From Candidatus Hydrothermota bacterium (lineage in GTDB: Bacteria; Hydrothermota; Hydrothermia; B15-G9): a stretch of 6,048 nucleotides of DNA. Position 1 is the first letter of the stretch; every line of letters starts with the position of its first letter. The stretch lies in assembly GCA_003645975.1 (NCBI GenBank), contig QNDP01000099.1:1-6048 (forward strand). The letters run 5' to 3'. Positions 1 through 5,882 of the stretch are shown one piece after another. Position numbers and translations under genes: made by a program. The notes under the pieces are model-generated. The model was not told the origin of the DNA, did no database searches, and saw only the letters and a list, made by a program, of their open reading frames with translations.

Positions 1-421
1 CGAAGAAATCATCGGTGTGATGCCAGTCCGGCCACACTAACACATGTCCGTCAATTGTGCCTAAAACAACGCCGTTAGTATCTGCGAAGGAGACACAACA
101 TCCTCTTGAAATGCCGGTTTTTATTCGGGCTTCCAAGACTTCTTCTATTTTCCAATATGTATCGGCAGGGGATATAACAAAGGCTCCTACGCCTACCGCA
201 AAGACCACCGAGCCTGTGTATGGGTTGATGTCAAAGGCCTGTGTTGAGGAAGCAATGTTTCCGACTCCTCTGTAAGATAACACGCCCTCTCTTTCAAATA
301 CTTGCACCTCAGAAGGCTGAGAATAGAGAGGCGTTGAGCTCACCATGATTAAAAGAACACTCCCTAAGATCAGATAAACCCTATTGATAAAAGGTTCATC
401 TTCACCCCTAACGCACTTCAT
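1..421 (-). CDS. Secreted beta-propeller-like protein, N-terminal part (cut by window edge)
   Basis: An open minus-strand frame runs from an ATG at 421-419 to the left edge without a stop, giving the first 140 residues. The start is fixed by AGGAGG on the minus strand (428-433), 6 bases upstream. Residues 15-31 are hydrophobic (VYLILGSVLLIMVSSTP) and are followed by LYSQPSE, which fits an export signal with cleavage near residues 34-36. The N-region before it is unusually long and contains acidic residues (GEDEP). The mature part has short beta-rich units such as FDINPYTGSVVFAVGVGAFV (63-82) and CCVSFADTNGVVLGTIDGHV (108-127). Their strand-turn-strand rhythm is that of WD40/YVTN-type beta-propellers. 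An extracytoplasmic binding or scaffold role is inference; no catalytic motif is visible and the C-terminal half is missing. It is transcribed divergently from the T9SS-tailed gene. Confidence 0.8.
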   Translation of the reverse strand, partial: MKCVRGEDEPFINRVYLILGSVLLIMVSSTPLYSQPSEVQVFEREGVLSYRGVGNIASSTQAFDINPYTGSVVFAVGVGAFVISPADTYWKIEEVLEARIKTGISRGCCVSFADTNGVVLGTIDGHVLVWPDWHHTDDFF

Positions 422-444
422 GATGATCCTCCTCTCAGAATTTT

Positions 445-478
445 AACTTTCTCATGTTTTTCAATGAGAGCAAAAGTT
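445..478 (-). promoter_or_regulatory. Hairpin in the leader of the minus-strand gene
   Basis: Bases 445-455 (AACTTTCTCAT) can pair with 464-468 (ATGAG) and 473-478 (AAAGTT), with four unpaired bases at 469-472 and an 8-base loop. The structure lies 12 bases beyond the AGGAGG of the minus-strand gene, so it would sit in that mRNA's 5' leader. The CTCTCA arm (minus strand, 470-465) is also complementary to TGAGAG at 437-432, which touches the ribosome binding site. Two alternative folds are therefore possible. The pairing is seen directly; any regulatory role is inference. Confidence 0.3.
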
Positions 479-508
479 TATGAAGATTCACAATATCAAA
501 CAAATATA

Positions 509-538
509 ATTATAATGTAAATGCTTCAGTGCCGTGAA
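509..538 (-). promoter_or_regulatory. Possible promoter of the minus-strand gene (weak)
   Basis: Read on the minus strand, a perfect TATAAT lies at 514-509. A poor -35 candidate, TTCACG (538-533), is 18 bases upstream. Transcription would begin near 502 and give a leader of about 80 bases that includes the 445-478 hairpin. The surrounding DNA is very AT-rich, so a TATAAT can occur by chance, and TATAAT also occurs on the plus strand here (505-510 and 511-516). The call rests mainly on position. Confidence 0.22.
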
Positions 539-611
539 AGCAAACAATGACGAGCTCAAATTAAAAAAGCAAAGAGCTTTAACTAACGCAAAAGCTAAAC
601 CATGTTTGAAA

Positions 612-638
612 TTGACTTTAAAAATCGAAGGATATAAT
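612..638 (+). promoter_or_regulatory. Sigma-70-type promoter of the T9SS-tailed protein gene
   Basis: TTGACT (612-617, five of six bases matching the -35 consensus) and a perfect TATAAT (633-638) are separated by 15 bases, shorter than the ideal 17. Transcription would begin around 644-647, leaving a leader of only about 20 bases that contains the ribosome binding site. The short spacer suggests a promoter that is weak without help. It could also mean that a different sigma factor with related elements is used. Confidence 0.5.
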
Positions 639-653
639 TTAAAGCGCTTTGAA
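638..653. repeat. Palindrome AAAGCGCTTT overlapping the predicted transcription start
   Basis: AAAGCGCTTT at 641-650 is a perfect 10-base palindrome. It extends to 638-653 with one G:T-type mismatch pair. It lies directly after the -10 box, where the predicted transcription start falls, which is a typical operator position. A near copy, AAAGAGCTTT (9 of 10 bases), occurs 70 bases upstream at 571-580. No regulator gene is present in the window, so operator function is a guess. Confidence 0.3.
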
Positions 654-664
654 AGGAGGTGATC
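652..664 (+). promoter_or_regulatory. Extended Shine-Dalgarno sequence that decides the start at 668
   Basis: AAAGGAGGTGATC is complementary to the usual 3' end of bacterial 16S rRNA (GATCACCTCCTTT) over all 13 bases. The AGGAGG core (654-659) is 8 bases from the ATG at 668. An in-frame GTG at 659 lies inside this element and so cannot be the start. Confidence 0.8.
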
Positions 665-667
665 ACG

Positions 668-2509
668 ATGAAACATTTTGGTATTGTTGGACTTACAATA
701 CTTTGGGCGGTGAATATCTATGCGCATTATATAAATGTTAACGGAGACCCGGGGGACTGGCAGGGCACAGCATCTTTAGTAGCTCATAAGGACACCATCT
801 CCGGGGGAGAGTGGATCTACACGGGGGTGGCTAACGACGAAAGGACAGATTTGCCCGATCATTCAAACGCTGACATCGTGGAAGTTCGCATAACAGCAGA
901 TGCAAATAATCTTTATTTCCTGATAAAACTGCGCGACATCACCGATGCCACAAAGCCTCACATAGCCATAGTCCTAAACGTTCAAGACGACATCACCAAT
1001 AGAACTGATACATGGTTTGGCGATGATAGCCAGCTTTACTTCTCGGACAGGGGATTTACACCTAAATCCGACAGACAATTGGCGTTCCACACCGCTAATG
1101 GAACGGCTGTCGTCGAATTTTGGGACGGGGGATTGTGGTATGGGAGTTCCTCTGATTATTCGATAGTTATAAGTCCGACCAACGATGTAATAGAAGCGAG
1201 CGTAGCCCGAAGTGCCCTTGAAATAAACACTAACGAGCCAGAAGTCATTCAGATATGGTTGGCATCCTTTATTAACACGAATACTTGGAATAACGATGGT
1301 GATGCAACGCAAGATATAGGAGGAACCAATGACGCTTTGGATTTCATGGGCGGCTATATAGGAGACAACTCCAACGCATGGACCAGGGATTTGAGCGACA
1401 ACAGTGTGTGGTGGAATTACACAATCATAATAGAACATGACGGCGAGATAACCGGCTGCATCATCCAGCCTGACGGCGATGATGCCGATTGGCCGGGCAC
1501 CCTTCCAGCAAACGAAGATCAATATAACACTGGAGAGATTGTTGGAGCTAAGTTCTTTAACTACAATGCGGTGAGTAATGATGATAGGCTGGATAACCCG
1601 GTTTATGACCTTCAAGAGCTTAGAGTGGCGAACGATCAATATTTCATCTATTTCCTGATCAGATTCGGACAGTTGAACATAGATCAGACAAATGTCTGCA
1701 TCTCTTGGGATATAGATCAGAACTCGGGCGACAATGCACTAAATTGGAACGGTGATGACTCCGGGCTTTTCCTGGCAGAAGCTTCACAGTATGCCGAACG
1801 AAATATAACCATTAGAGGGACAGGGGATGCATCTTGGGAACTTAAACTTTATGCGGATGATGGAACTGCTTGGTATGAACCACCTTCCACAACAGCTCCG
1901 TTAAATTACTGGGTGTTCATGCGAGAGGGGAGTGGCCCCGGTCCAAACAGTGGATCCAATTACATAGAGGTAAGGATTCCTATGGAAGATCTGGGACTTA
2001 CTCCGGGAGAGGCGCATAATGTCAGGATCAGCGTGGCAGTGTTCGATAATGATACATTAGGGGATATAAACAATGACGATGTAACAATAAATTATTCTGG
2101 AAATGATGCCGTTGACTGTATTAGGGACGGCAGTGGAAATACGACTGGTAGTGCTTGGGACGCTGATCTGAGTGACAACGATTTAGATTACTACTTGGAC
2201 CTCACAGTAGGACCGACTTCCGTCCAAGAAGACTCTGATTCCCCAGTAGATAGATACAGTTCAAAGAGCAGCGGCACCTTGAGGGTTCTAAGTTCACAGT
2301 TTTATCTGCCTGACTTCCATGCCGAAAAGAATTCAACTTATAAACTCCGAGTGGTGGATGTAAGGGGCAGGATTGTCCGGTCGATTCAAATTTCAGCAGA
2401 TACGCCTGTCAATCTAAATCATTTGCCCACAGGTGTCTATCAAGTTCAGATTTTCGATGCGGAAAAGGGGAAACTGGTCTTCAAAGAGAATATTCTCGTG
2501 CTTGAGTGA
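668..2509 (+). CDS. Secreted protein with two CBM9/DOMON-like domains and a T9SS type A sorting tail
   Basis: A 613-residue protein with a signal peptide (residues 1-19, MKHFGIVGLTILWAVNIYA, cleavage after the last Ala). The mature part contains two related halves, about 22-256 and 265-515. Each opens with a G-D-x-x-D-W motif (26-31; 270-275). Each then has a strand of the type LYFLIKL (82-88) or IYFLIRF (327-333), a GDDS turn (118-121; 362-365), and ends with AWxxDLSDN (237-245; 496-504). This layout resembles the CBM9-like/DOMON-like/glucodextranase-like beta-sandwich domains that often bind sugars or haem; no ligand can be assigned. A Ser/Asp-rich linker (516-536) leads to a C-terminal domain (about 537-613) with the pattern LRVVDVRGRIV, NLNHLPTGVYQVQIF and FKENILVLE. 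That is the form of T9SS type A sorting domains, so export to the cell surface or outside is inferred. No catalytic domain is present. It has its own promoter and is divergent from the minus-strand gene. Confidence 0.88.
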   Translation: MKHFGIVGLTILWAVNIYAHYINVNGDPGDWQGTASLVAHKDTISGGEWIYTGVANDERTDLPDHSNADIVEVRITADANNLYFLIKLRDITDATKPHIAIVLNVQDDITNRTDTWFGDDSQLYFSDRGFTPKSDRQLAFHTANGTAVVEFWDGGLWYGSSSDYSIVISPTNDVIEASVARSALEINTNEPEVIQIWLASFINTNTWNNDGDATQDIGGTNDALDFMGGYIGDNSNAWTRDLSDNSVWWNYTIIIEHDGEITGCIIQPDGDDADWPGTLPANEDQYNTGEIVGAKFFNYNAVSNDDRLDNPVYDLQELRVANDQYFIYFLIRFGQLNIDQTNVCISWDIDQNSGDNALNWNGDDSGLFLAEASQYAERNITIRGTGDASWELKLYADDGTAWYEPPSTTAPLNYWVFMREGSGPGPNSGSNYIEVRIPMEDLGLTPGEAHNVRISVAVFDNDTLGDINNDDVTINYSGNDAVDCIRDGSGNTTGSAWDADLSDNDLDYYLDLTVGPTSVQEDSDSPVDRYSSKSSGTLRVLSSQFYLPDFHAEKNSTYKLRVVDVRGRIVRSIQISADTPVNLNHLPTGVYQVQIFDAEKGKLVFKENILVLE

Positions 2510-2828
2510 TGAATTGGAAGAAACGACATGGATGGTCTGTTTGGAATTAAATTGGTCAAAATTTGTTCGGGGACAACTGGTTCTATCGTTAAGGGATTGG
2601 AGCGGGGCGGTTGGAGTGCTTTACCCTTTGGAGGTGGGGCAGGATGGGGGCACAATTGTATTTTTTCCAGAAGATAACGGTGTTGTTAGATGTCGAGGCA
2701 GTTGTCCATTTCTCGATGTTTTTGGTCAGACGACGAGGATGGAATTTTTTGTAATCACAAAGTAACAAGCCGATTCTTAAGGTTTACAAGGAAGAGATGA
2801 CACACAAAAGGCAAAAGGAGGCGAAATT
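2510..2828. other. 319-base intergenic stretch with no convincing gene
   Basis: No RNA gene, promoter of good quality or U-tract terminator was found between the T9SS-tailed gene and the TonB-like gene. One plus-strand frame is open from upstream of the previous stop down to a TAA at 2763-2765. Its first ATG inside the gap is at 2532 and would give 77 residues. A second frame from ATG 2528 gives 49 Gly-rich residues, ending at 2677. Neither has more than a weak GGAAG upstream, while every confident gene here has a strong G-rich ribosome binding site. I leave both uncalled. The end of the stretch carries the ribosome binding site of the next gene (AGGAGG, 2816-2821). Confidence 0.6.
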
Positions 2829-3362
2829 ATGGAGTATTTGCTGTTATTTTTGATGCTCTCAACTTTCCAGAACGGTGAACAAATCTTTGAAATGCCAAAG
2901 AACCTCAAGGAAGTGGGGGCGGTTGTCCCCGATTATGCCTCCACTACTGTCCCAGACACAGTTGCTGTGGAATTACTTATAGACACAAGCGGCCATGTAA
3001 TAGATGTGAAGGTAGAAGGTCTTGTTGACGAAAGTGTTCAAGAGGTCGTCAAGGAGGCGGCCAAAGCTATGGAGTTCGAGCCGGCACGGGATTCGCTTTT
3101 GCGCCCGGTCATCACTTGGACTCGTGTTAACATAGCGCTTTGCAAAATGCCTAACCTTCAGTTGAAATCCGACAGTGGAATCGAAGGCGAAGTCGTGCTC
3201 GAACTGATGGTCTCTCCAGAAGGAAATGTGATAGAAGCACATGTGAAAAGAAGCTCCGACCTCCAACTTGAAGCCCAAGCGTTAGACGCTGCCATGAACA
3301 CTCACTTCCCACCCTCCGACAAATTGCGCTGGTTCGTCCTGATCTACAAATTTGTTAAGTGA
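2829..3362 (+). CDS. Small exported protein with two tandem TonB C-terminal-like domains
   Basis: A 177-residue protein. AGGAGG at 2816-2821, 7 bases from the ATG, fixes the start. Residues 3-12 (YLLLFLMLST) form a short hydrophobic segment consistent with a signal peptide, although no Lys or Arg precedes it. Two copies of a TonB C-terminal-like unit follow. In the first (41-104), VAVELLIDTSGHVIDVKVEG leads to a helix and then MEFEPA. In the second (118-176), GEVVLELMVSPEGNVIEAHVKRSS leads to ALDAAMNTHFPPSD and a final strand. The pattern V-x-hydrophobic-D/S-x-x-G-x-V, then helix, then F-x-P, is characteristic of the TonB_C family. Unlike classical TonB there is no long Pro/Lys-rich spacer and only a short N-terminal hydrophobic segment. 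Direct ExbB/ExbD-driven energy transfer is therefore uncertain; a stand-alone periplasmic protein-binding role is equally possible. It is probably transcribed with the next operon or separately; no terminator is visible on either side. Confidence 0.85.
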   Translation: MEYLLLFLMLSTFQNGEQIFEMPKNLKEVGAVVPDYASTTVPDTVAVELLIDTSGHVIDVKVEGLVDESVQEVVKEAAKAMEFEPARDSLLRPVITWTRVNIALCKMPNLQLKSDSGIEGEVVLELMVSPEGNVIEAHVKRSSDLQLEAQALDAAMNTHFPPSDKLRWFVLIYKFVK

Positions 3363-3419
3363 TGTCCACTTTCGGCTTTAAAATATCCCTCTCATTTGCC
3401 ATAAAAAGGAGGTTGGAAG

Positions 3420-4232
3420 ATGGCCGATCGGTATAAGCTCTTTGCTTTCTCGCCGCTTGCAACTAAAGACACTAAAAAATGCATCTTCGTGGATGAAATA
3501 TCTGAAAACGAACTGCAACTTTTACTTGATTACCTGAAAGTTCAACCTATCCCTTCCGACGACAAAAACGGCCTGATCCTGTTCGGGTCATCTAATCCGA
3601 AACAGTTTGAACAGGTGGTCCGCCGTTACTTTGACATCTTCAACAAGGACAAAATATTTCAATATTTCGAGCAGAATCAGATGTTGCTCTGGATAACAAC
3701 CGCCACCATCGAAGGCATGGAAAAGGAACCAAAACTCTCCAAATTTGTAGCTGTGCTGCAGGCAATGGTGTCAAAAGAAGGCGTCATCGTCATAGGATAC
3801 CAAACTATCAAGTCCAAGAGACAATACACGCTCAAAGGGAAGATCGTCGATCGGGAAGGAAGGGAACTGCCCTGCTATCGCCTGCGGTTGATTGACAAAG
3901 ACATCATCTCGAACGACGACTTCCTCGACTGGGCTTTTGTTTCAAACGGCGGAGAATTTGAACTGGTTTACGACGACAAATCGTTTCAGGATTTTCAATT
4001 CCTAAAATTTAAAGCCGACGGCAAGCCTGAGCTGATCCTGGAGGTCGATAAGCTTGTCGGAGGGAACGTCCCATTCAAGAAGATATTGTCATGCAAACTT
4101 TTTAAATACGGAAAGGACAAGTTCTTCCCCCATGGCTATGTCCTGATAGAGCGGGATGCGTCGGGCGAACTGTTTTTGTTTGATCAGAACAGGACACCGT
4201 TGGTCAAGTATTGTGAGAAGGAGGATCCATGA
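3420..4232 (+). CDS. Hypothetical protein with C-terminal transthyretin-like beta-sandwich domain
   Basis: A 270-residue protein without a signal peptide or membrane segment, so probably cytoplasmic. AGGAGG at 3407-3412 is 7 bases before the ATG. Residues 1-130 are mixed alpha/beta and match nothing I recognise. Residues 136-210 read as a transthyretin/carboxypeptidase-regulatory-like domain: YTLKGKIVDREGRELPCYRLRLIDKD is followed by SNDDFLDWAFVSNGGEFELVYDDKSF and PELILEV. The order G-x-V/I-x-D-x-x-G, then D-x-D, then N-DDFL, then GxFxxxY-x-x-x-x-F, is shared by many bacterial proteins of this fold. Here the usual LG and TD positions are changed (LDWAF, SNG). The last 60 residues end with a Cys-containing charged tail. 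The stop overlaps the start of the FAD oxidoreductase (ATGA at 4229-4232), which implies coupled translation and perhaps a shared task. The function is unknown. Confidence 0.8.
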   Translation: MADRYKLFAFSPLATKDTKKCIFVDEISENELQLLLDYLKVQPIPSDDKNGLILFGSSNPKQFEQVVRRYFDIFNKDKIFQYFEQNQMLLWITTATIEGMEKEPKLSKFVAVLQAMVSKEGVIVIGYQTIKSKRQYTLKGKIVDREGRELPCYRLRLIDKDIISNDDFLDWAFVSNGGEFELVYDDKSFQDFQFLKFKADGKPELILEVDKLVGGNVPFKKILSCKLFKYGKDKFFPHGYVLIERDASGELFLFDQNRTPLVKYCEKEDP

Positions 4233-5374
4233 AAAAGGCCTATGGTGCAGTCATTATTGGAGGTGGAATTCTCGGCAACGCAACGGCTTACTATATGGCA
4301 AAACTCGGATTCAAGGATGTGCTCGTCGTTGAAAAGAACTACATCGCTTCAGGTTCCACAGGGCGCTGCGCCGGCGGTATCCGTCAACAGTGGGACTCCG
4401 AATACAACATCAAACTCGCTATGGGCAGTGTCAAAATCTTTGAAAGACTCGAAGATGAACTCGGATTTCCAACCGAATACTATCAGGGAGGCTATCTGCT
4501 TCTGGCTTACGAAGAATCACATGCAGAATGGTTTAGACAAAGAGTGCAGCTCCAACGCTCGCTTGGACTCGATGTCAGACTGCTGGATCCATACGAAGCC
4601 AAACAAATTGTCCCATTTATCAACACCGACGGCTTGCTTGCAGCAACCTTTTGCCCAACTGACGGCCATGCAAACCCTTTCCTCGTAACATTCGGCTACT
4701 ATAAGGCCGCTCAAAGACTTGGAGTCGATTACGCCGTCCAAACCGAAGTCGTTGACATAGAAGTCAAAGAGGACAGGATCACAGGAGTTAGACTTAACAC
4801 AGGCGATTTTGTTGAGACAGAAGTGGTTGTGAATGTTGCAGGGGGATGGGCAAAAGAGGTTGCCAAAATGGTGGGCATCGACATCCCGGTAAACCCTCAA
4901 AGACACGAAATCGCTGTTACAGAACCGCTTGAAATGTTCTTCGACCCGTTGATCATCTCGTTCAAGCACGGTATTTACTTCCGACAGGAGCTAAGCGGCG
5001 GCGTGATTATGGGCTACGGCGATCCAAACGAGCCTTGGAGCCACAACATAAAGTCGAGTTTCAAGTTCCTGAGAAACGTAACGGCCAAAGTCGCAGCCGT
5101 CATGCCCCTGATGGACGATGTCAGGATTCTGAGGCAATGGGCTGGTTCCTACGCCATGACGCCGGATGCACAGCCGATTATCGGCGGCGTCGAGCAGGTC
5201 GAAGGCTATTATCAAGCCGTCGGTTTCAGCGGTCATGGATTCATGGTCGGGCCTAAAACAGCCCAACTTTTGGCCGAATTGATCGTTCTCGGTCAGCCGT
5301 CTATGTCGCTTGAACCTTTGAGCCTCAATAGGTTCAAAAAAGGCGAGATTAAACGAGAGAAAGCCGTGATTTAA
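4229..5374 (+). CDS. FAD-dependent oxidoreductase, DAO family (sarcosine oxidase beta/glycine oxidase-like)
   Basis: A 381-residue protein, the usual length for a single-domain DAO-family flavoenzyme. These enzymes oxidise amino acids or secondary amines such as sarcosine, glycine or proline to the imine while reducing FAD. A Rossmann dinucleotide motif is complete (GGGILG, 11-16; acidic E35 at the end of strand 2). It is followed by the flavin-contacting stretch SGSTGRCAGGIRQQW (41-55), typical of sarcosine-oxidase-beta-like proteins. Further family marks are DGHANP (145-150), NVAGGWA (202-208), PQRHEI (223-228), MTPDAQPIIGG (310-320) and GFSGHGFMVGP (332-342). No signal peptide is present. 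AGGAGG (4219-4224) lies inside the end of the upstream gene, only 4 bases from the ATG, so translation is coupled. No partner subunits (alpha, gamma or delta of heterotetrameric sarcosine oxidase) are nearby, so it may act alone or with unknown partners. The substrate cannot be read from the sequence; soxB or thiO would be over-precise. Confidence 0.93.
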   Translation: MKKAYGAVIIGGGILGNATAYYMAKLGFKDVLVVEKNYIASGSTGRCAGGIRQQWDSEYNIKLAMGSVKIFERLEDELGFPTEYYQGGYLLLAYEESHAEWFRQRVQLQRSLGLDVRLLDPYEAKQIVPFINTDGLLAATFCPTDGHANPFLVTFGYYKAAQRLGVDYAVQTEVVDIEVKEDRITGVRLNTGDFVETEVVVNVAGGWAKEVAKMVGIDIPVNPQRHEIAVTEPLEMFFDPLIISFKHGIYFRQELSGGVIMGYGDPNEPWSHNIKSSFKFLRNVTAKVAAVMPLMDDVRILRQWAGSYAMTPDAQPIIGGVEQVEGYYQAVGFSGHGFMVGPKTAQLLAELIVLGQPSMSLEPLSLNRFKKGEIKREKAVI

Positions 5375-5391
5375 AACAGGAGGTCAAAACT

Positions 5392-5796
5392 ATGTCGAAC
5401 GGAGTGGCTCCGCTTTTGGCCGATGATGTCCGTAAATACATCGACGAAGGCCTGCCCAAAATTAAGGAAGAAGATGCGAAAGAGTTGATGTCCAAAAAGG
5501 ACGAAATTCTCCGCAAAATCGACAAGATGAAGATCGATCCCGAAGCCCAAAAGCGCGCTCGGCTTTATCTCGAAATCACAGAGGCATGGGTTGAAAAGCG
5601 CTATATCGAATTGACTTGGGAGGATGTCAAACCGTTTGTCTTCGCACTCAAATACTTGCTGAAAAAACACGACCTCATCGTTGACTGGCATCCCATCGTC
5701 GGACTGGACGACGATTCGCTTGTGATCAACGAGATCGCCCGCAGATATGCACAGGTCATCCAGAAATTTCTCAAACTGAAAGAAGAAAAGGCCTGA
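5392..5796 (+). CDS. DUF1232/YkvA-like small soluble protein
   Basis: A 134-residue, charged, mostly helical protein. The ATG is preceded by AGGAGG at 5378-5383, 8 bases away, and starts 17 bases after the FAD oxidoreductase stop, so the two are co-transcribed. The N-terminal 60 residues are Lys/Glu-rich helices (for example KIKEEDAKELMSKKDEIL, 23-40). Residues 84-116 (ALKYLLKKHDLIVDWHPIVG followed by LDDDSLVINEIAR) match the DUF1232 core pattern Y-x-x-x-x-D-L-I-x-D-x-x-P-x-x-G-x-x-D-D. IPD and GY of the usual consensus are replaced by IVD and GL. Many DUF1232 proteins are membrane-associated; this one has no transmembrane segment. The biochemical role of the family is not established. Operon position suggests a link with the flavoenzyme, but this is inference. 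Confidence 0.8.
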   Translation: MSNGVAPLLADDVRKYIDEGLPKIKEEDAKELMSKKDEILRKIDKMKIDPEAQKRARLYLEITEAWVEKRYIELTWEDVKPFVFALKYLLKKHDLIVDWHPIVGLDDDSLVINEIARRYAQVIQKFLKLKEEKA

Positions 5797-5882
5797 AGGG
5801 AAAAGCGGCCTGCTCTCGCCGAAGAGCGAAAGATGGTCTCGGATGCTGTGAGTAATCGTATCCTGCATCGGAGGGGGTTTGA

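Noticed and set aside
57..275. Plus-strand open frame of 72 codons at the left edge
   Set aside because: It is antisense to the minus-strand secreted protein, which has a perfect AGGAGG and signal peptide. The plus frame has no ribosome binding site.
488..727. Minus-strand open frame of 79 codons across the divergent promoter region
   Set aside because: It overlaps the start of the T9SS-tailed gene and the promoter, lacks a ribosome binding site, and has an AT-driven composition.
974..1639. Long minus-strand open frame (221 codons)
   Set aside because: It lies wholly inside the T9SS-tailed gene, whose signal peptide, duplicated domains and ribosome binding site are clear. It has no ribosome binding site of note and its translation shows no recognisable domain.
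2528..2677. 49-residue Gly-rich open frame in the gap
   Set aside because: Only a weak GGAAG precedes it, it overlaps a longer open frame, and the composition follows from G-rich DNA rather than from a recognisable peptide.
4242..4688. Overlapping plus-strand frame of 148 codons inside the flavoenzyme gene
   Set aside because: It is out of frame with a well-conserved DAO-family protein, and its Ser/Gln/Thr-rich translation has no motif.
5812..5827. Hairpin GCTCT/AGAGC after the DUF1232-like gene as an intrinsic terminator
   Set aside because: The stem is only 5 base pairs and is followed by GAAAGATGG rather than a run of T, so it does not meet the requirements of an intrinsic terminator.
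5371..5868. Minus-strand open frame (165 codons) opposite the DUF1232-like gene
   Set aside because: It mirrors a gene with a strong AGGAGG, operon spacing and a family motif. The minus translation is Phe/Leu/Asp-rich, as expected for the complement of a Lys/Glu-rich gene.
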